64,000 nt of DNA from CAVPLU01 sp964601325 (GCA_964601325.1 CAZRNA010000003.1:9340-73339), one strand, 5' to 3'. Shown: positions 32,954 through 41,623, numbered from the stretch's first letter. Program-made: numbers and translations. The notes: a model not told the origin generated them from the letters alone.

Positions 32954-33226
32954 ATGAACACGACTAATCGTCTCGTAGCATCAGTCCTTGGTGGAGAAAT
33001 CATAACCCTGTTGACGGGACTATTCTCGAACACGCCAGAAATGCTGGTGGGTGCGGAACACTATGGCTTTCCGCTCGCTTGGCTCATTCGGATGATAGTG
33101 GCCCCGGAATACAACCCCTGGAGAATCGAATTCGTCAACTTCCTAGCTGACGTGGTCGTCTCGTCCGTAATTCTCTTCGTGATCGTCTTCATCGTGGAGA
33201 AGATAAGGAAACCAGCTAGCAAGTGA
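32954..33226 (+). CDS. Two-helix small membrane protein, paralogue of the gene at 13742
   Basis: The protein has 90 residues. Helix one (RLVASVLGGEIITLLTGLF), the conserved loop NTPEMLVGAEHYGFPLAWLIRMIVAPEYNPWRIEFVNFLAD, and helix two (VVVSSVILFVIVFIVEKI). The loop is nearly the same as in the copy at 13742-14023; outside it the helices differ in sequence but keep length. A TGAGGA-like ribosome site precedes ATG. It lies between DUF1893 and the AGPS-like gene, on the same strand. Loop conservation points to an interaction surface; function unknown. Confidence 0.72.
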   Translation: MNTTNRLVASVLGGEIITLLTGLFSNTPEMLVGAEHYGFPLAWLIRMIVAPEYNPWRIEFVNFLADVVVSSVILFVIVFIVEKIRKPASK

Positions 33227-33365
33227 CAACATCCGGGTCTCGAGCATAGACTGCTGAAGGACCTTTCCGCACTCGTTCGTGCGGCCTCACCGTACTGGGA
33301 AGTGGGGTACGTCACGCTCTGTGGAAAGCGATATCCGAGCAAGGCGCGATCATCAGGGTGGACAG

Positions 33366-35039
33366 GTGGGCAGCACGAGTAGTCCAGAAGCGAATCCAAA
33401 CGCGGTGAAATGGTGGGGTTGGGGTCTCGAGTCGAAAACTTATCCGCTCGATGACAAACCGCAATTCTGGCCCTATCTTCTCGAAACTCTGAAGCTCGCG
33501 AAACTGAGGGAATGTTCACGCGTTACGATCGAGGAAGTCAGACTTCCACCATGTCGACTTAATGACAGGGCTTTGGCGAGGCTGAAACAGGCCGTCGGCG
33601 CAGACGTTTCATCAGAGAAGTATGACCGGCTTACGCACAGCCTCGGGAGATCGTACCTCGACCTCGTCAATCTGCGTCGGGGTCTGATCCGAAATCCGCC
33701 CGACGCTGTAGTCTATCCAAAAGATGAACGCGATGTAGCGAAGCTGCTTAGCTTTGCTCGTGCAAACCGAATCTCAATCGTCCCATTTGCAGGCGGAAGC
33801 AGTGTCGTCGGGGGAGTCGAACCGATCAAGCTGAGAGGAAGGAAGGGTGCGGTCACCGTTGATTTGCGACGGATGAAGAGTGTGCTTGATGTGGACGCGT
33901 TTTCGCTCACCGCGACCGTCGAAGTAGGCATATCTGGACCTGAGTTGGAGGATGAACTGAACAAGAGGGGCTTCACGCTAGGTCATTTTCCTCAATCATT
34001 CCAGTTCTCTGTGCTAGGCGGATGGATAGCGACCCGATCCGCGGGGCAAGTGTCAACGAAATACGGCAAGATCGAAGACATGGTTGAGAGCCTCACGCTT
34101 GTCTCGCCCACTGGTAAGTTGGACACCAAAGCTGTTCCCGCGTCCGCGTCTGGTCCACAACTCAAGCAAGTCCTGATCGGGTCAGAAGGTACTCTGGGCG
34201 TCATTACGAAAACAAAGCTGCGCATTCACCGTTTTCCTGCGGTTAGGCGATATGAGGGCCTGATGTTCAAATCATTCCGAGACGGCATCAACGCAATTCG
34301 AGAGACGATGCAAAGCGGATTGATTCCTGCAATGATGCGTCTCTCAGATCCTGACGAGACGACAGTCTCACTCATGCTCTCATCCCAAAGCGCCACGACG
34401 AAGCTGGGATTATGGATGCTTGAACGAATGGGGTATGTTCCGTCTCGGGAGTGTGTAATGATTCTCGGAGTTGAGGGAGAGCCGACAGCCGTCAAGGCTG
34501 AGCGACAAGTCGCGGTCAGGGCGTGCAAGCGGAACGGAGCTTTCGCAATTGGCAAAGGCGTTGGTGCCACCTGGCTGAATGAGAGGTTCGAGTTGCCGTA
34601 TTTGCGGGACGTTCTCTTGGACCACTGCATCTTGGTTGACACCCTTGAAACTGCGACGACTTGGGATAAGCTCGAAGCACTGCATGGAGCCATGAAGAAA
34701 TCGATCGAGGAGGCCATTGCGGAAATGGGCGTAGCCGGGCTCGCATTTGCTCACGTCTCACATGCGTATCCGGACGGTGCCTCGATATACTACACGCTCG
34801 TGGCGCCGCAGGTCAACGGGAAGGAGGTGCAGCAATGGTTGAGAATCAAGAAGGCGGCAACAGACTGCATCATGCAGAACGGAGGCACGCTCAGCCACCA
34901 CCATGGTATCGGAAAGGATCACGCTCCGTGGATCAAACAGGAGCTCGGCGAGAATGGGCTCGCTCTCCTAGGAGCCATGAAGAAGCAGCTTGACCCCGAA
35001 GGAATAATGAACCCGGGCAAGCTACTAGTATCCTCCTGA
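33366..35039 (+). CDS. FAD-linked oxidase resembling alkylglycerone-phosphate synthase
   Basis: The protein is 557 residues from GTG 33366, which follows an AGGGTGGACAG ribosome-site-like sequence; the frame is open further up to 33279. N-terminus KWWGWGLESKTYPLDDKPQFW is the AGPS hallmark. PP-loop FAD domain VPFAGGSSVVGGVEP, TLGHFPQSFQFSVLGGWIATRSAGQVSTKYGKIEDMV, IGSEGTLGVIT, MRLSDPDETTVSLML, and the active-site HHH in GGTLSHHHGIGKDHAPW. In eukaryotes AGPS replaces an acyl by an alkyl chain to make ether lipids. A lipid kinase follows, supporting lipid work; bacterial-type ether lipid chemistry in an archaeon is an inference. Confidence 0.87.
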   Translation: MGSTSSPEANPNAVKWWGWGLESKTYPLDDKPQFWPYLLETLKLAKLRECSRVTIEEVRLPPCRLNDRALARLKQAVGADVSSEKYDRLTHSLGRSYLDLVNLRRGLIRNPPDAVVYPKDERDVAKLLSFARANRISIVPFAGGSSVVGGVEPIKLRGRKGAVTVDLRRMKSVLDVDAFSLTATVEVGISGPELEDELNKRGFTLGHFPQSFQFSVLGGWIATRSAGQVSTKYGKIEDMVESLTLVSPTGKLDTKAVPASASGPQLKQVLIGSEGTLGVITKTKLRIHRFPAVRRYEGLMFKSFRDGINAIRETMQSGLIPAMMRLSDPDETTVSLMLSSQSATTKLGLWMLERMGYVPSRECVMILGVEGEPTAVKAERQVAVRACKRNGAFAIGKGVGATWLNERFELPYLRDVLLDHCILVDTLETATTWDKLEALHGAMKKSIEEAIAEMGVAGLAFAHVSHAYPDGASIYYTLVAPQVNGKEVQQWLRIKKAATDCIMQNGGTLSHHHGIGKDHAPWIKQELGENGLALLGAMKKQLDPEGIMNPGKLLVSS

Positions 35040-35059
35040 AAGAATGTAGGTGTCAAGCC

Positions 35060-35998
35060 ATGTCGAATTATCCAGCTCGCAAGAGCGTACTCATCGTGAA
35101 CCCAAGATCAGCTAGCGGGACAACAGGAAGGAACTGGGCGAGAATCAATCAGGAGATCAGGCGCGGACTCAAGACCGATCTTGATGTCAGATTCACCGAA
35201 CGACGAGGTCACGCGACCACGCTAGCGAGTGAAGCGATCAAGGAAGGTTACGATCGCGTGGTGGCGGTCGGAGGAGACGGAACAATCAACGAAGTCATGA
35301 ATGGCTTCTTCGAGAAAGGGAAACTCATCAACCCGAACGCCGCACTAGCAGTGATGTCGATCGGAACCGGCAGCGACTTCGTGAAGACACTCGAATTTCC
35401 GACAACGCCGTTTGAGGCCGCGGAAAGGATACGACTAGGGAAAGCTTGGGCAATCGACTTGGGAAAATGCGCCTTCACGGGTCTCGACGGCGAGCAACAA
35501 TCAAGGCTCTTCATCAATATTGCAGACTTCGGTTCAGGCGGAGCGATCGTCGACAAAGTCAACCGGACATCCAAGGTCTTCGGAGGGCAGATCTCATTCC
35601 TGTGGGGAATACTAACCACACTACCCACATACAAGAACAAGTTGACGAAGTATCGAGTCGACGATGGTCCAGAAGAGGAGAAAGTCCTCAACACGTTCAT
35701 AGTCGCGAATGGCCGATACTACGGTGGGGGTCTCAAACCTGCCCCCAACGCGCAGCTAGATGACGGACTCCTTGACATCGTGTCGATAGGAGACGTAGGC
35801 TTCCTTGAAGCGATCTCCAGCCTAGGAAAGTTCAGGAAGGGGACCTACTTGGAAACCCCGAAAGTCACGTTCTCCAAGGGGAAGACCGTTGTTGCAAGCT
35901 CAGAGGAAACTCAGCTTGTCGAGATGGAGGGCGAAGTTGTCGGTCGCCTTCCTGCACGGTTCGAGATGCTCCCGAAGGCGATGAAGATCATCGTCTAG
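35060..35998 (+). CDS. Diacylglycerol kinase-family lipid kinase (YegS/DgkB-like)
   Basis: The protein has 312 residues. The catalytic domain is standard: SVLIVNPRSASGTTGRNW, DRVVAVGGDGTINEVMNGFF with the ATP-binding GGDGT, and SIGTGSDFVKTLEFP. The C-terminal beta sandwich follows (VANGRYYGGGLKPAPNAQLDDGLLDIVSIG). It phosphorylates a lipid hydroxyl such as diacylglycerol or a related archaeal diether. Only 20 bases separate it from the AGPS-like gene, so they form an operon and probably act on the same lipid pool. Confidence 0.92.
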   Translation: MSNYPARKSVLIVNPRSASGTTGRNWARINQEIRRGLKTDLDVRFTERRGHATTLASEAIKEGYDRVVAVGGDGTINEVMNGFFEKGKLINPNAALAVMSIGTGSDFVKTLEFPTTPFEAAERIRLGKAWAIDLGKCAFTGLDGEQQSRLFINIADFGSGGAIVDKVNRTSKVFGGQISFLWGILTTLPTYKNKLTKYRVDDGPEEEKVLNTFIVANGRYYGGGLKPAPNAQLDDGLLDIVSIGDVGFLEAISSLGKFRKGTYLETPKVTFSKGKTVVASSEETQLVEMEGEVVGRLPARFEMLPKAMKIIV

Positions 35999-36050
35999 CG
36001 CTAAGCTCGACAACTATCTTGGCTAATGCGCTCAGTTTAGGCCGAGCTTT

Positions 36051-36789
36051 CTACACGATTGGCGGGCCGACTTTGAAGTGCTCCGCCTTCTTCAGGAGTT
36101 CCTGTGGAGCGTTGTACGATCCGATGTAGTGTGCGAATTTCTTCTTGATGAAATTGTCCCATAGGTCCCGGTCTAGGTAGAAGACTCTGGCTCCTCCAAG
36201 TTCAGTTTGGAACTCAGGATAGGCCTTCGATTTGTGGGCCCATTGTAGCCCGATAACCCGGAGCCCATTGTAGCTTTCGAAGCAGGCTTCCCACATGTCT
36301 GCGCCAAGATAATCGAACGCATACTCAGCTTTCGCATAATAGAGGGCTGGTCCTGCATCGGCACCTCTCATGAAGCTCATTGTGTGGAGGCTGTAGGCGA
36401 CTTTCTCGTTGAACATTCGTGCGTTGGCTAAGCCCGCCAACTGTCCATCGATCATGCCAACGAGCGTATAGGCGTCCTTGATTCTATGGACCTTCTGGGC
36501 AAGGACCTCGCCGTATGTTCGAACTCCCACTATGTCGTAGAAGTCCTTCGATGAACATGTACGGTTTGATGGCTTCCAGCAGCTGATCGAACTCATCCTC
36601 TCTGAGGGATCTGACTACCATCTGTTGGCCGCCTCTCAGAGTGACAACTTTGGGCTTCCACGGCTTCTCCTTCATAATTTGCATTTCGGGAACGCCGCAT
36701 CTGAGAATTGGCTCCATGTCTTCGACCTTGAGCTTGTGCTCCGGGTAGGCCACTATCTCGGGCGGCGGATAGTAGGTTGAACTCATCAT
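36051..36789 (-). pseudogene. Frameshifted GNAT-like gene, paralogue of 46756-47421
   Basis: Two overlapping frames together encode one protein. The 5' part (from ATG 36789, with GAGGT just upstream) ends in VVRSLREDEFDQLLEAIKPYMFIE; the 3' part continues SKDFYDIVGVRTYGEVLAQKVHRIKD to KAEHFKVGPP. Laid on the intact homologue at 46756-47421 (VVREAAREEAPKLLQAITPLLIVSRDFYDIVAARQY), the join falls near 36545 with no residues missing, so a single indel changed the frame. It is either a young pseudogene or a sequencing/assembly error. The intact family looks like a GNAT-fold acyltransferase. Confidence 0.75.
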
Positions 36790-36908
36790 GAATACCTCGT
36801 CTCTGTCATTCGGGCTATCCTGGTATTGATAAGCGATTCTCCCAAGCCGCACCTGTTCTCGAAACCGCTGACCCAGAACTGATACTCAGTAAGTGCTCTC
36901 TGTAGATA

Positions 36909-37835
36909 CTATGCCAAGTCATGCAGACCGAGCGCGTCAGCGATGATTTCGGTCTCTTCTTTCTTGAGGGCGATATCCCGTATCAGGCTCAAAGCTAGAA
37001 TTGCTCCTACTGCGATGTCGATCCCGGATGTGTGTCCTCTGGGCAGGAGTGTCTCTAGGGCGACTACTAGCGAATCTTGATCTCCGTTGGCGGCAGAGTC
37101 GATTAGGCGATGCAATTGCTCATCTAGGATCAGATGCTGCATGTAGTCCAGCAGCTTTGCGCTAATCCAACTCGTCTTCTCTTCGAGCAGTCTTGAGTCC
37201 ATGAGAATTGGCGGGCGATCGATCGCTCTCACAAATGAATTGTATGTGGCGAGGAATCCGCCCAGCGCGTCGTCACCGGATGGAGTGAATCCCGATCCCG
37301 CGCCGACAATTTTCAGGGCGGCATCGCGAAACGGTCTTTCTGTTCCGGGGCGTCGCAGAGGCATGGCTCCATCAGAAACGAACTCCACAATCCCAGAGTG
37401 AGCTAGGGCGTGAGGATCCAGCACACTCTGACCCGTATCTACGATCCCAAGGACGAACGAAATGATGCGCAACGACGCGCCGATTCTCGTGAACCCGGGA
37501 CTGAGTTTACTAACTGGCTGTACCCGGTCTTCGTAGAGAGATGCGGTGCTGAGTTCGATGATGGTGTCTATTCCTATGTGTATCTCTTTTCCTTGCATAC
37601 TGAGAGGTTCCAGTGGCTTGACCAGGTGTTCCAAGTCAGGTGTCGCATCGAGGTTGATGGTAATGGGAGATCTTAGCGGACGATTTGTGAAGAACATGAG
37701 TTCATTTTTGCTGGTCTTCGCGTAGAACGAATTCGAGAAGGTGTTCACTACTTGTCCGGCGACTGTAGTATTCCCAGTCGAGAGCGCCCTGAGCGCGAGT
37801 GAGCCTATGCACTTGGCTCGCAGGGTAACTGGCAA
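36909..37835 (-). CDS. allH: DUF2877 protein, AllH (YlbF) subunit of oxamate carbamoyltransferase
   Basis: The protein has 308 residues. The family block IVGAGSGFTPSGDDALGGFLATYNSF is diagnostic of DUF2877, and GHTSGIDIAVGAILAL is the second conserved part. In Enterobacteria AllF, AllG and AllH (FdrA, YlbE, YlbF) together form the oxamate carbamoyltransferase that turns oxalurate plus phosphate into oxamate and carbamoyl phosphate, the last part of anaerobic allantoin use. It is downstream of AllG by nine bases. Start TTG. No carbamate kinase, allantoinase or allantoate gene is seen in this window. Confidence 0.85.
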   Translation of the reverse strand: MPVTLRAKCIGSLALRALSTGNTTVAGQVVNTFSNSFYAKTSKNELMFFTNRPLRSPITINLDATPDLEHLVKPLEPLSMQGKEIHIGIDTIIELSTASLYEDRVQPVSKLSPGFTRIGASLRIISFVLGIVDTGQSVLDPHALAHSGIVEFVSDGAMPLRRPGTERPFRDAALKIVGAGSGFTPSGDDALGGFLATYNSFVRAIDRPPILMDSRLLEEKTSWISAKLLDYMQHLILDEQLHRLIDSAANGDQDSLVVALETLLPRGHTSGIDIAVGAILALSLIRDIALKKEETEIIADALGLHDLA

Positions 37836-37844
37836 GCCTCGTCC

Positions 37845-39128
37845 TTAGATGCCGTACTTCTGCGCGTATGATTTGAGTGCTTGCTTGAACATATCCAGCG
37901 GGAAGGAGACCATTCCAGCGCCGACTTGTCCGATTCCAGCTTCTTTGTGAGCTATCCCTGTATTGATTGTCGGTGTGATTCCAGTCCTGACCACTTTGCG
38001 CAGGTCAACTCCGGTCGGTGTGCCTTGAAAGTCAAGGAACGGGATGATGAAGTACTTGTGTTTCGTGCATGTGATCTCGTACATTTTCTGTGTGTTCTCG
38101 ACCGCATAGGCAACGGATCCACCGACCCATGATACGATTCCCGGTGCCGCAGCCATAGCAAATCCTCCATAGCCTGCGGTTTCAGTGATCGCGCTGTCTC
38201 CCAAGTCCGGGTTTGCGTCCTTCTCGCTGTAGCCTGGGAACCAGACGCCTTTTGGCACGGGAGCTGGGGCTGTGAACCATTCGTTGCCGAGCCCGCTCAC
38301 CCAGATTCCTGCGTCTGTTCCGTTCCTGGTAAGCACAGTCACGACCGTGCTGTACTTGATTCTGTGTGCGGCCAAGCTCATCGCCTTGCCGGCCGCCATT
38401 CCCAGATTGAGTAGTGTGAAATTGTTTTGAGCCATGAAGTTGAACGAGTCGATCAGTGTCTTCTTGTCGAGTCCGGTCTGCATCATGTAGGGGACGATCT
38501 CTCGGAGGAAGAGTGGGGTCGCAGCGTTGTAGCGGTTGTGGCAGTCATCACCCATCGTCAGCGCTTGGATGATGATTGGTTTCATTGCTACGCCGTCTTT
38601 CTCTTTCTTGATCTCTTTGATCGTTGCCTCAAGTGTCGTGGCGAGCGTGTCGCGCATCCAAGTTAGCCTTTGAATGACTTCGCTTGAGTGGGCTCCGTAT
38701 CTGAGGACCTTTCCGATCCCCTCATTCAGGTTCGAGTACGTGTCGTTGCCGTACTTGCGGTCGTGCACGACATAGACGGGCATATTGGGCGAGACGATCC
38801 CCGCCATGGGTCCGGCGGAATTGTGATGATGATTCGGAACGAAAGTGATCTGGCCGGACTTCGCCAGTTTTTCCGCCTCGGATCCGTCACGTGCCCATCC
38901 CTCGTAGACTGCGGCTCCCATTACGGCCCCTTTCATCGGGCCAGCCATACGCTCCCACTCGATGGGCGATCCCGCGTGCAGGAGCATCTTCTCTTTCATG
39001 CCGGGAATGACTTTTCGAGCGAGCCCCATGTCCACCCAGACAGGGTCCGACTCCATCATTCTTTCAACGGCTTGCTGGTTGGCTTTGTCAATCTCGTCCT
39101 TGATTTGACCAGGATTCCGCGAAGTCAC
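37845..39128 (-). CDS. allG: DUF1116 protein, AllG (YlbE) subunit, lacking its N-terminal piece
   Basis: The protein is 427 residues from GTG 39128. The frame is open to 39263, but the extra 45 codons overlap the divergent promoter and look non-coding. Diagnostic parts: ERMMESDPVWVDMGLARKVIPGMKEKMLLHAGSPIEWERMAGPMKGAVMGAAVYEGWA, TFVPNHHHNSAGPMAGIVSPNMPV, ALTMGDDCHNRYNAA and NTGIAHKEAGIGQVGAG. Known YlbE proteins have a roughly 50-residue front part (VINVGL...VVHVDWRPP-like) that is missing here and appears instead in the ORF at 40845-41033. It is paired with AllH and divergent from AllF. Confidence 0.88.
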   Translation of the reverse strand: MTSRNPGQIKDEIDKANQQAVERMMESDPVWVDMGLARKVIPGMKEKMLLHAGSPIEWERMAGPMKGAVMGAAVYEGWARDGSEAEKLAKSGQITFVPNHHHNSAGPMAGIVSPNMPVYVVHDRKYGNDTYSNLNEGIGKVLRYGAHSSEVIQRLTWMRDTLATTLEATIKEIKKEKDGVAMKPIIIQALTMGDDCHNRYNAATPLFLREIVPYMMQTGLDKKTLIDSFNFMAQNNFTLLNLGMAAGKAMSLAAHRIKYSTVVTVLTRNGTDAGIWVSGLGNEWFTAPAPVPKGVWFPGYSEKDANPDLGDSAITETAGYGGFAMAAAPGIVSWVGGSVAYAVENTQKMYEITCTKHKYFIIPFLDFQGTPTGVDLRKVVRTGITPTINTGIAHKEAGIGQVGAGMVSFPLDMFKQALKSYAQKYGI

Positions 39129-39224
39129 GAAGTTTCGCCTGCTCGTTGAACCTTGACAAGAGTATAAGAGAATTCTGACAAGACTTAACTTGCGCACACC
39201 GTTAGTGAGCAACGGCGCACCGGA

Positions 39225-40844
39225 TTGAGCAAAGTAAGCAACATCGTGAAGAAGAACTTCCACCGAGACTCAGTCCAACTTCTTCACCTCTCGGAAGAGG
39301 CGAAGAAGATTGACGGCATCAAGGACGCAGCGGTCGTCATGGGCACGACGACCAACAAGGAGATCCTACAGAAACTCAACCTTCTCACGGACGAGGGCAG
39401 AGCGGCCTCAGAAAGCGACATGATACTCGCCGTAATGGCCGACTCCCAATCTGCAATAGACGAAGGCATGAAACAGATTGAAGAAATGGTTCTCAAGCCG
39501 CCCGCGGCGAAGGGGCGCTCCTTCTACAGCGTCGACGCGGCCCTGCAAGCGGTCCCCGACGCGAATCTTGCCATCGTTTCGATTCCGGGAGAACATGCAA
39601 GGGAAATCGTCCTGAAGCTGCTCGACAAGGGGTTGAGCGTGCATCTGTTCAGCGATCACGTTCCGCCGGAACATGAGCTTGAGCTGAAGCAGTACGCGCG
39701 AGACCGAGGCCTGCTCGTTATGGGCCCTGGAGCCGGGACTTCAATCATCGGCGGCAAGGCGATCGCGTTTGCCAACGTTGTGAAGAAAGGAAAGATAGGC
39801 GTCGTGGCGGCTGCGGGGACTGGGCTGCAAGAGGTCACGGTCCTCTTGAGTGAGGCAGGGCTGGGAGTTTCCGAAGCACTGGGCACTGGCGGGGGAGATG
39901 TAAAGGCAAAGATTGGTGGAATAACAACACTCCAATCAATAGACGCGCTTGAGCGGGACCCTGCGACAAGCACAGTACTTGTGGTTTCGAAACCACCTGA
40001 CGCTGATGTGAAGAAGAGGATACTCGATCATCTGGCTAGCAATACCAAGAAGCAGTATGTGACGTGCTTCGTAGGTCCCGAAAGCTACGTCGTCCCGGCA
40101 AACGCTCGTGCGCGTATCAAAGCTACGAAGACGTTGCACGCGGCTGTTATGGAAACTATCCGGGCGACTGAGCCTAGTCGTCATACCGAGATCAGCAAAC
40201 ATTTCTCGATGTCTCAAAACGAGCTTCTGGATCTCGTCAGCAAGATCTCCAAAGGGCTGAGTGAGAAACAGAAGTATGTCAGAGGACTCTACACGGGTGG
40301 CACGTTTGCCTACGAGACACTTGTGATACTTGGACGTATGATCGGCGATGTATACTCCAACGCCCCATTGGATCACAAGCTGGAGCTCGCCGACTCCTAC
40401 CGTAGCACGAAGGATTCGATCGTCGACTTGGGCGAGGAGGAATTCACGGTTGGCAGAGCGCATCCAATGATAGACCCGGCGATCCGCAAGATGAGACTAG
40501 TCGACGAAGCAAAGGATCCGGAAGTCGCGGTAATCATCATGGACTTCATGCTCGGCTACGGTTCCCACTCTGACCCTGCTGGAGCCATGCTCAGCGCAGT
40601 CTCAGAAGCAAAGAAGATTGCAGAGAAGGACGGCAGAGCGCTGCCAATACTCGCGCACGTCTGCGGCACCGAGCAGGATCCGCAGCCTCTCTCAGAACAG
40701 GTCGCAAAACTGTGCAATGCTGGAATCGAGGTGTTCCCAACGAACGCACTCATGGCGATTGCGAGTGCACTGATATCAAGAAAAGGAAAGATTAGTGATT
40801 CAACAATGGAAGATGTGTACGGAACTTACCTCACAGGTTTCTAG
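39225..40844 (+). CDS. fdrA: FdrA/AllF subunit of oxamate carbamoyltransferase (acyl-CoA synthetase-like fold)
   Basis: The protein has 539 residues. FdrA-specific features: MGTTTNKEILQKL, VSIPGEHAREIVLKLLDKGLSVHLFSDHVPPEHELELKQYARDRGLLVMGPGAGTSIIGGKAIAFANVV, and GKIGVVAAAGTGLQEVTVLLSEAGLGVSEALGTGGGDVKAKIGGITTLQSIDAL, with the phosphohistidine-like CoA-ligase fold. The second domain carries YTGGTFAYETLVIL and GRAHPMIDPAIRKMRLVDEAKDPEVAVIIMDFMLGYGSH. AllF binds AllG and AllH in the carbamoyltransferase. Start TTG 39225 or GTG 39246. It is divergent from allG-allH, so the complex is expressed from two transcripts. Confidence 0.92.
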   Translation: MSKVSNIVKKNFHRDSVQLLHLSEEAKKIDGIKDAAVVMGTTTNKEILQKLNLLTDEGRAASESDMILAVMADSQSAIDEGMKQIEEMVLKPPAAKGRSFYSVDAALQAVPDANLAIVSIPGEHAREIVLKLLDKGLSVHLFSDHVPPEHELELKQYARDRGLLVMGPGAGTSIIGGKAIAFANVVKKGKIGVVAAAGTGLQEVTVLLSEAGLGVSEALGTGGGDVKAKIGGITTLQSIDALERDPATSTVLVVSKPPDADVKKRILDHLASNTKKQYVTCFVGPESYVVPANARARIKATKTLHAAVMETIRATEPSRHTEISKHFSMSQNELLDLVSKISKGLSEKQKYVRGLYTGGTFAYETLVILGRMIGDVYSNAPLDHKLELADSYRSTKDSIVDLGEEEFTVGRAHPMIDPAIRKMRLVDEAKDPEVAVIIMDFMLGYGSHSDPAGAMLSAVSEAKKIAEKDGRALPILAHVCGTEQDPQPLSEQVAKLCNAGIEVFPTNALMAIASALISRKGKISDSTMEDVYGTYLTGF

Positions 40845-41033
40845 TTGGAGGGAATGGACTTGGTCGACAATATTCTCAGGCTCTTCTCTTCGGAGCTCAA
40901 AGTCATCAACATTGGGCTTGAACTATTCAATGACGCTTTGAAGGCTCAAGGCGTCAACTCTGTTCAGGTCTCATGGCAGCCGGCTCCGAAGCTCGAGAAA
41001 GAGTATGAGGACATACTCTCTAAGATACTCTAA
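40845..41033 (+). CDS. Small protein equal to the N-terminal piece of AllG (YlbE)
   Basis: The protein is 50-62 residues depending on start (TTG 40845, ATG 40854 or TTG 40860). VDNILRLFSSELKVINIGLELFNDALKAQGVNSVQVSWQPAP matches the opening part of YlbE/DUF1116 proteins, which typically read VINVGL-x-F-x-D-L-x-x-QGV-x-V-x-x-V-x-W-x-PP. In this genome that part is split off and read directly behind fdrA, while the AllG body is encoded on the opposite strand. It probably assembles with AllG and AllF in trans. If correct, this is a gene fission specific to the lineage. Confidence 0.6.
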   Translation: MEGMDLVDNILRLFSSELKVINIGLELFNDALKAQGVNSVQVSWQPAPKLEKEYEDILSKIL

Positions 41034-41130
41034 ATCCCACTCGAGCATTTCGCCTGGCGGGGGAGCTTTGAGGTCAACTAGTATTTCGTATGCTCTTCAA
41101 TGTCAAAAAAGCGTCATCGTTTGAGTGTAA

Positions 41131-41140
41131 AACTCCTATA
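41131..41140 (+). promoter_or_regulatory. TATA-like box upstream of the 41-residue ORF
   Basis: An AT-rich CTATATA element sits 35-44 bases before ATG 41175, at a distance suited to a short-leader archaeal transcript. Confidence 0.4.
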
Positions 41141-41174
41141 TACCGACAAGCAGGCACTCATGGACTGATTCGCC

Positions 41175-41300
41175 ATGTCCGATGAGAAACCGCAAATCAA
41201 GGTGAACGTGATCAATCCAACTCACGCGATGTTGGTTCGCTCCGAATCAGGCTTGTCTCGCAGACTCAAGAATCTCCTTCGCAGAGACACGGCTGTTTGA
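41175..41300 (+). CDS. Possible 41-residue small protein
   Basis: ATG 41175, TGA 41298-41300. The sequence (SDEKPQIKVNVINPTHAMLV, then RSESGLSRRLKNLLRRDTAV) has a natural charged start, a strand-like middle and a basic helix. A TATA box lies upstream and an 8-bp hairpin (41334-41355) follows, fitting a short monocistronic unit. It is antisense to the C-terminal end of the MoaD-like ORF, and only one of the two is likely to be functional there. No family recognised. Confidence 0.4.
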   Translation: MSDEKPQIKVNVINPTHAMLVRSESGLSRRLKNLLRRDTAV

Positions 41301-41527
41301 GCCGCGGACATTGCACAGCGAGTTACAACTCGTGAAGCCCTAGCCTCAGGGCTTCTACTAATCGCCGCCTTTTCGCCTAGGAGCTGGCGGTCCTCACCGT
41401 CTTGTCCAAGTCTTCGCGTGAGCTCCTCTAGGAGGTCGCCAACATTCCTGGCTTTCTCAGGGATCTCTACCTCATCGGCCCCTGCGGCCATCCTTAGTCG
41501 GCCGTGCAGCTTGACAAGAATCGACAT
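41222..41527 (-). pseudogene. Degenerate MoaD/ThiS-like ORF
   Basis: The first 45 residues (SILVKLHGRLRMAAGADEVEIPEKARNVGDLLEELTRRLG) match the ubiquitin-like sulfur carriers MoaD/ThiS. The rest (AISRSPEARASRVVTRCAM and onward) does not: the expected second half and the C-terminal Gly-Gly needed for thiocarboxylation are missing in all three frames. A hairpin of eight base pairs lies in the segment where homology ends. It is therefore a truncated relic, or a protein with an unrelated new tail. Confidence 0.55.
41334..41355. terminator. Perfect 8-bp hairpin between the 41-residue ORF and the MoaD remnant
   Basis: GAAGCCCT, six-base loop, AGGGCTTC. It is 33 bases after the plus-strand ORF stop; the following sequence reaches a TTTT at about 41370. 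Confidence 0.4.
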
Positions 41528-41623
41528 TGCGACCCTGCCATTGTTGGCTCACCGCTCATATATACTTCTCACAGCTGCGATTGCGAAGGCATATGTGCAG
41601 CTTGACAGAACGCCGGAGCGTGG

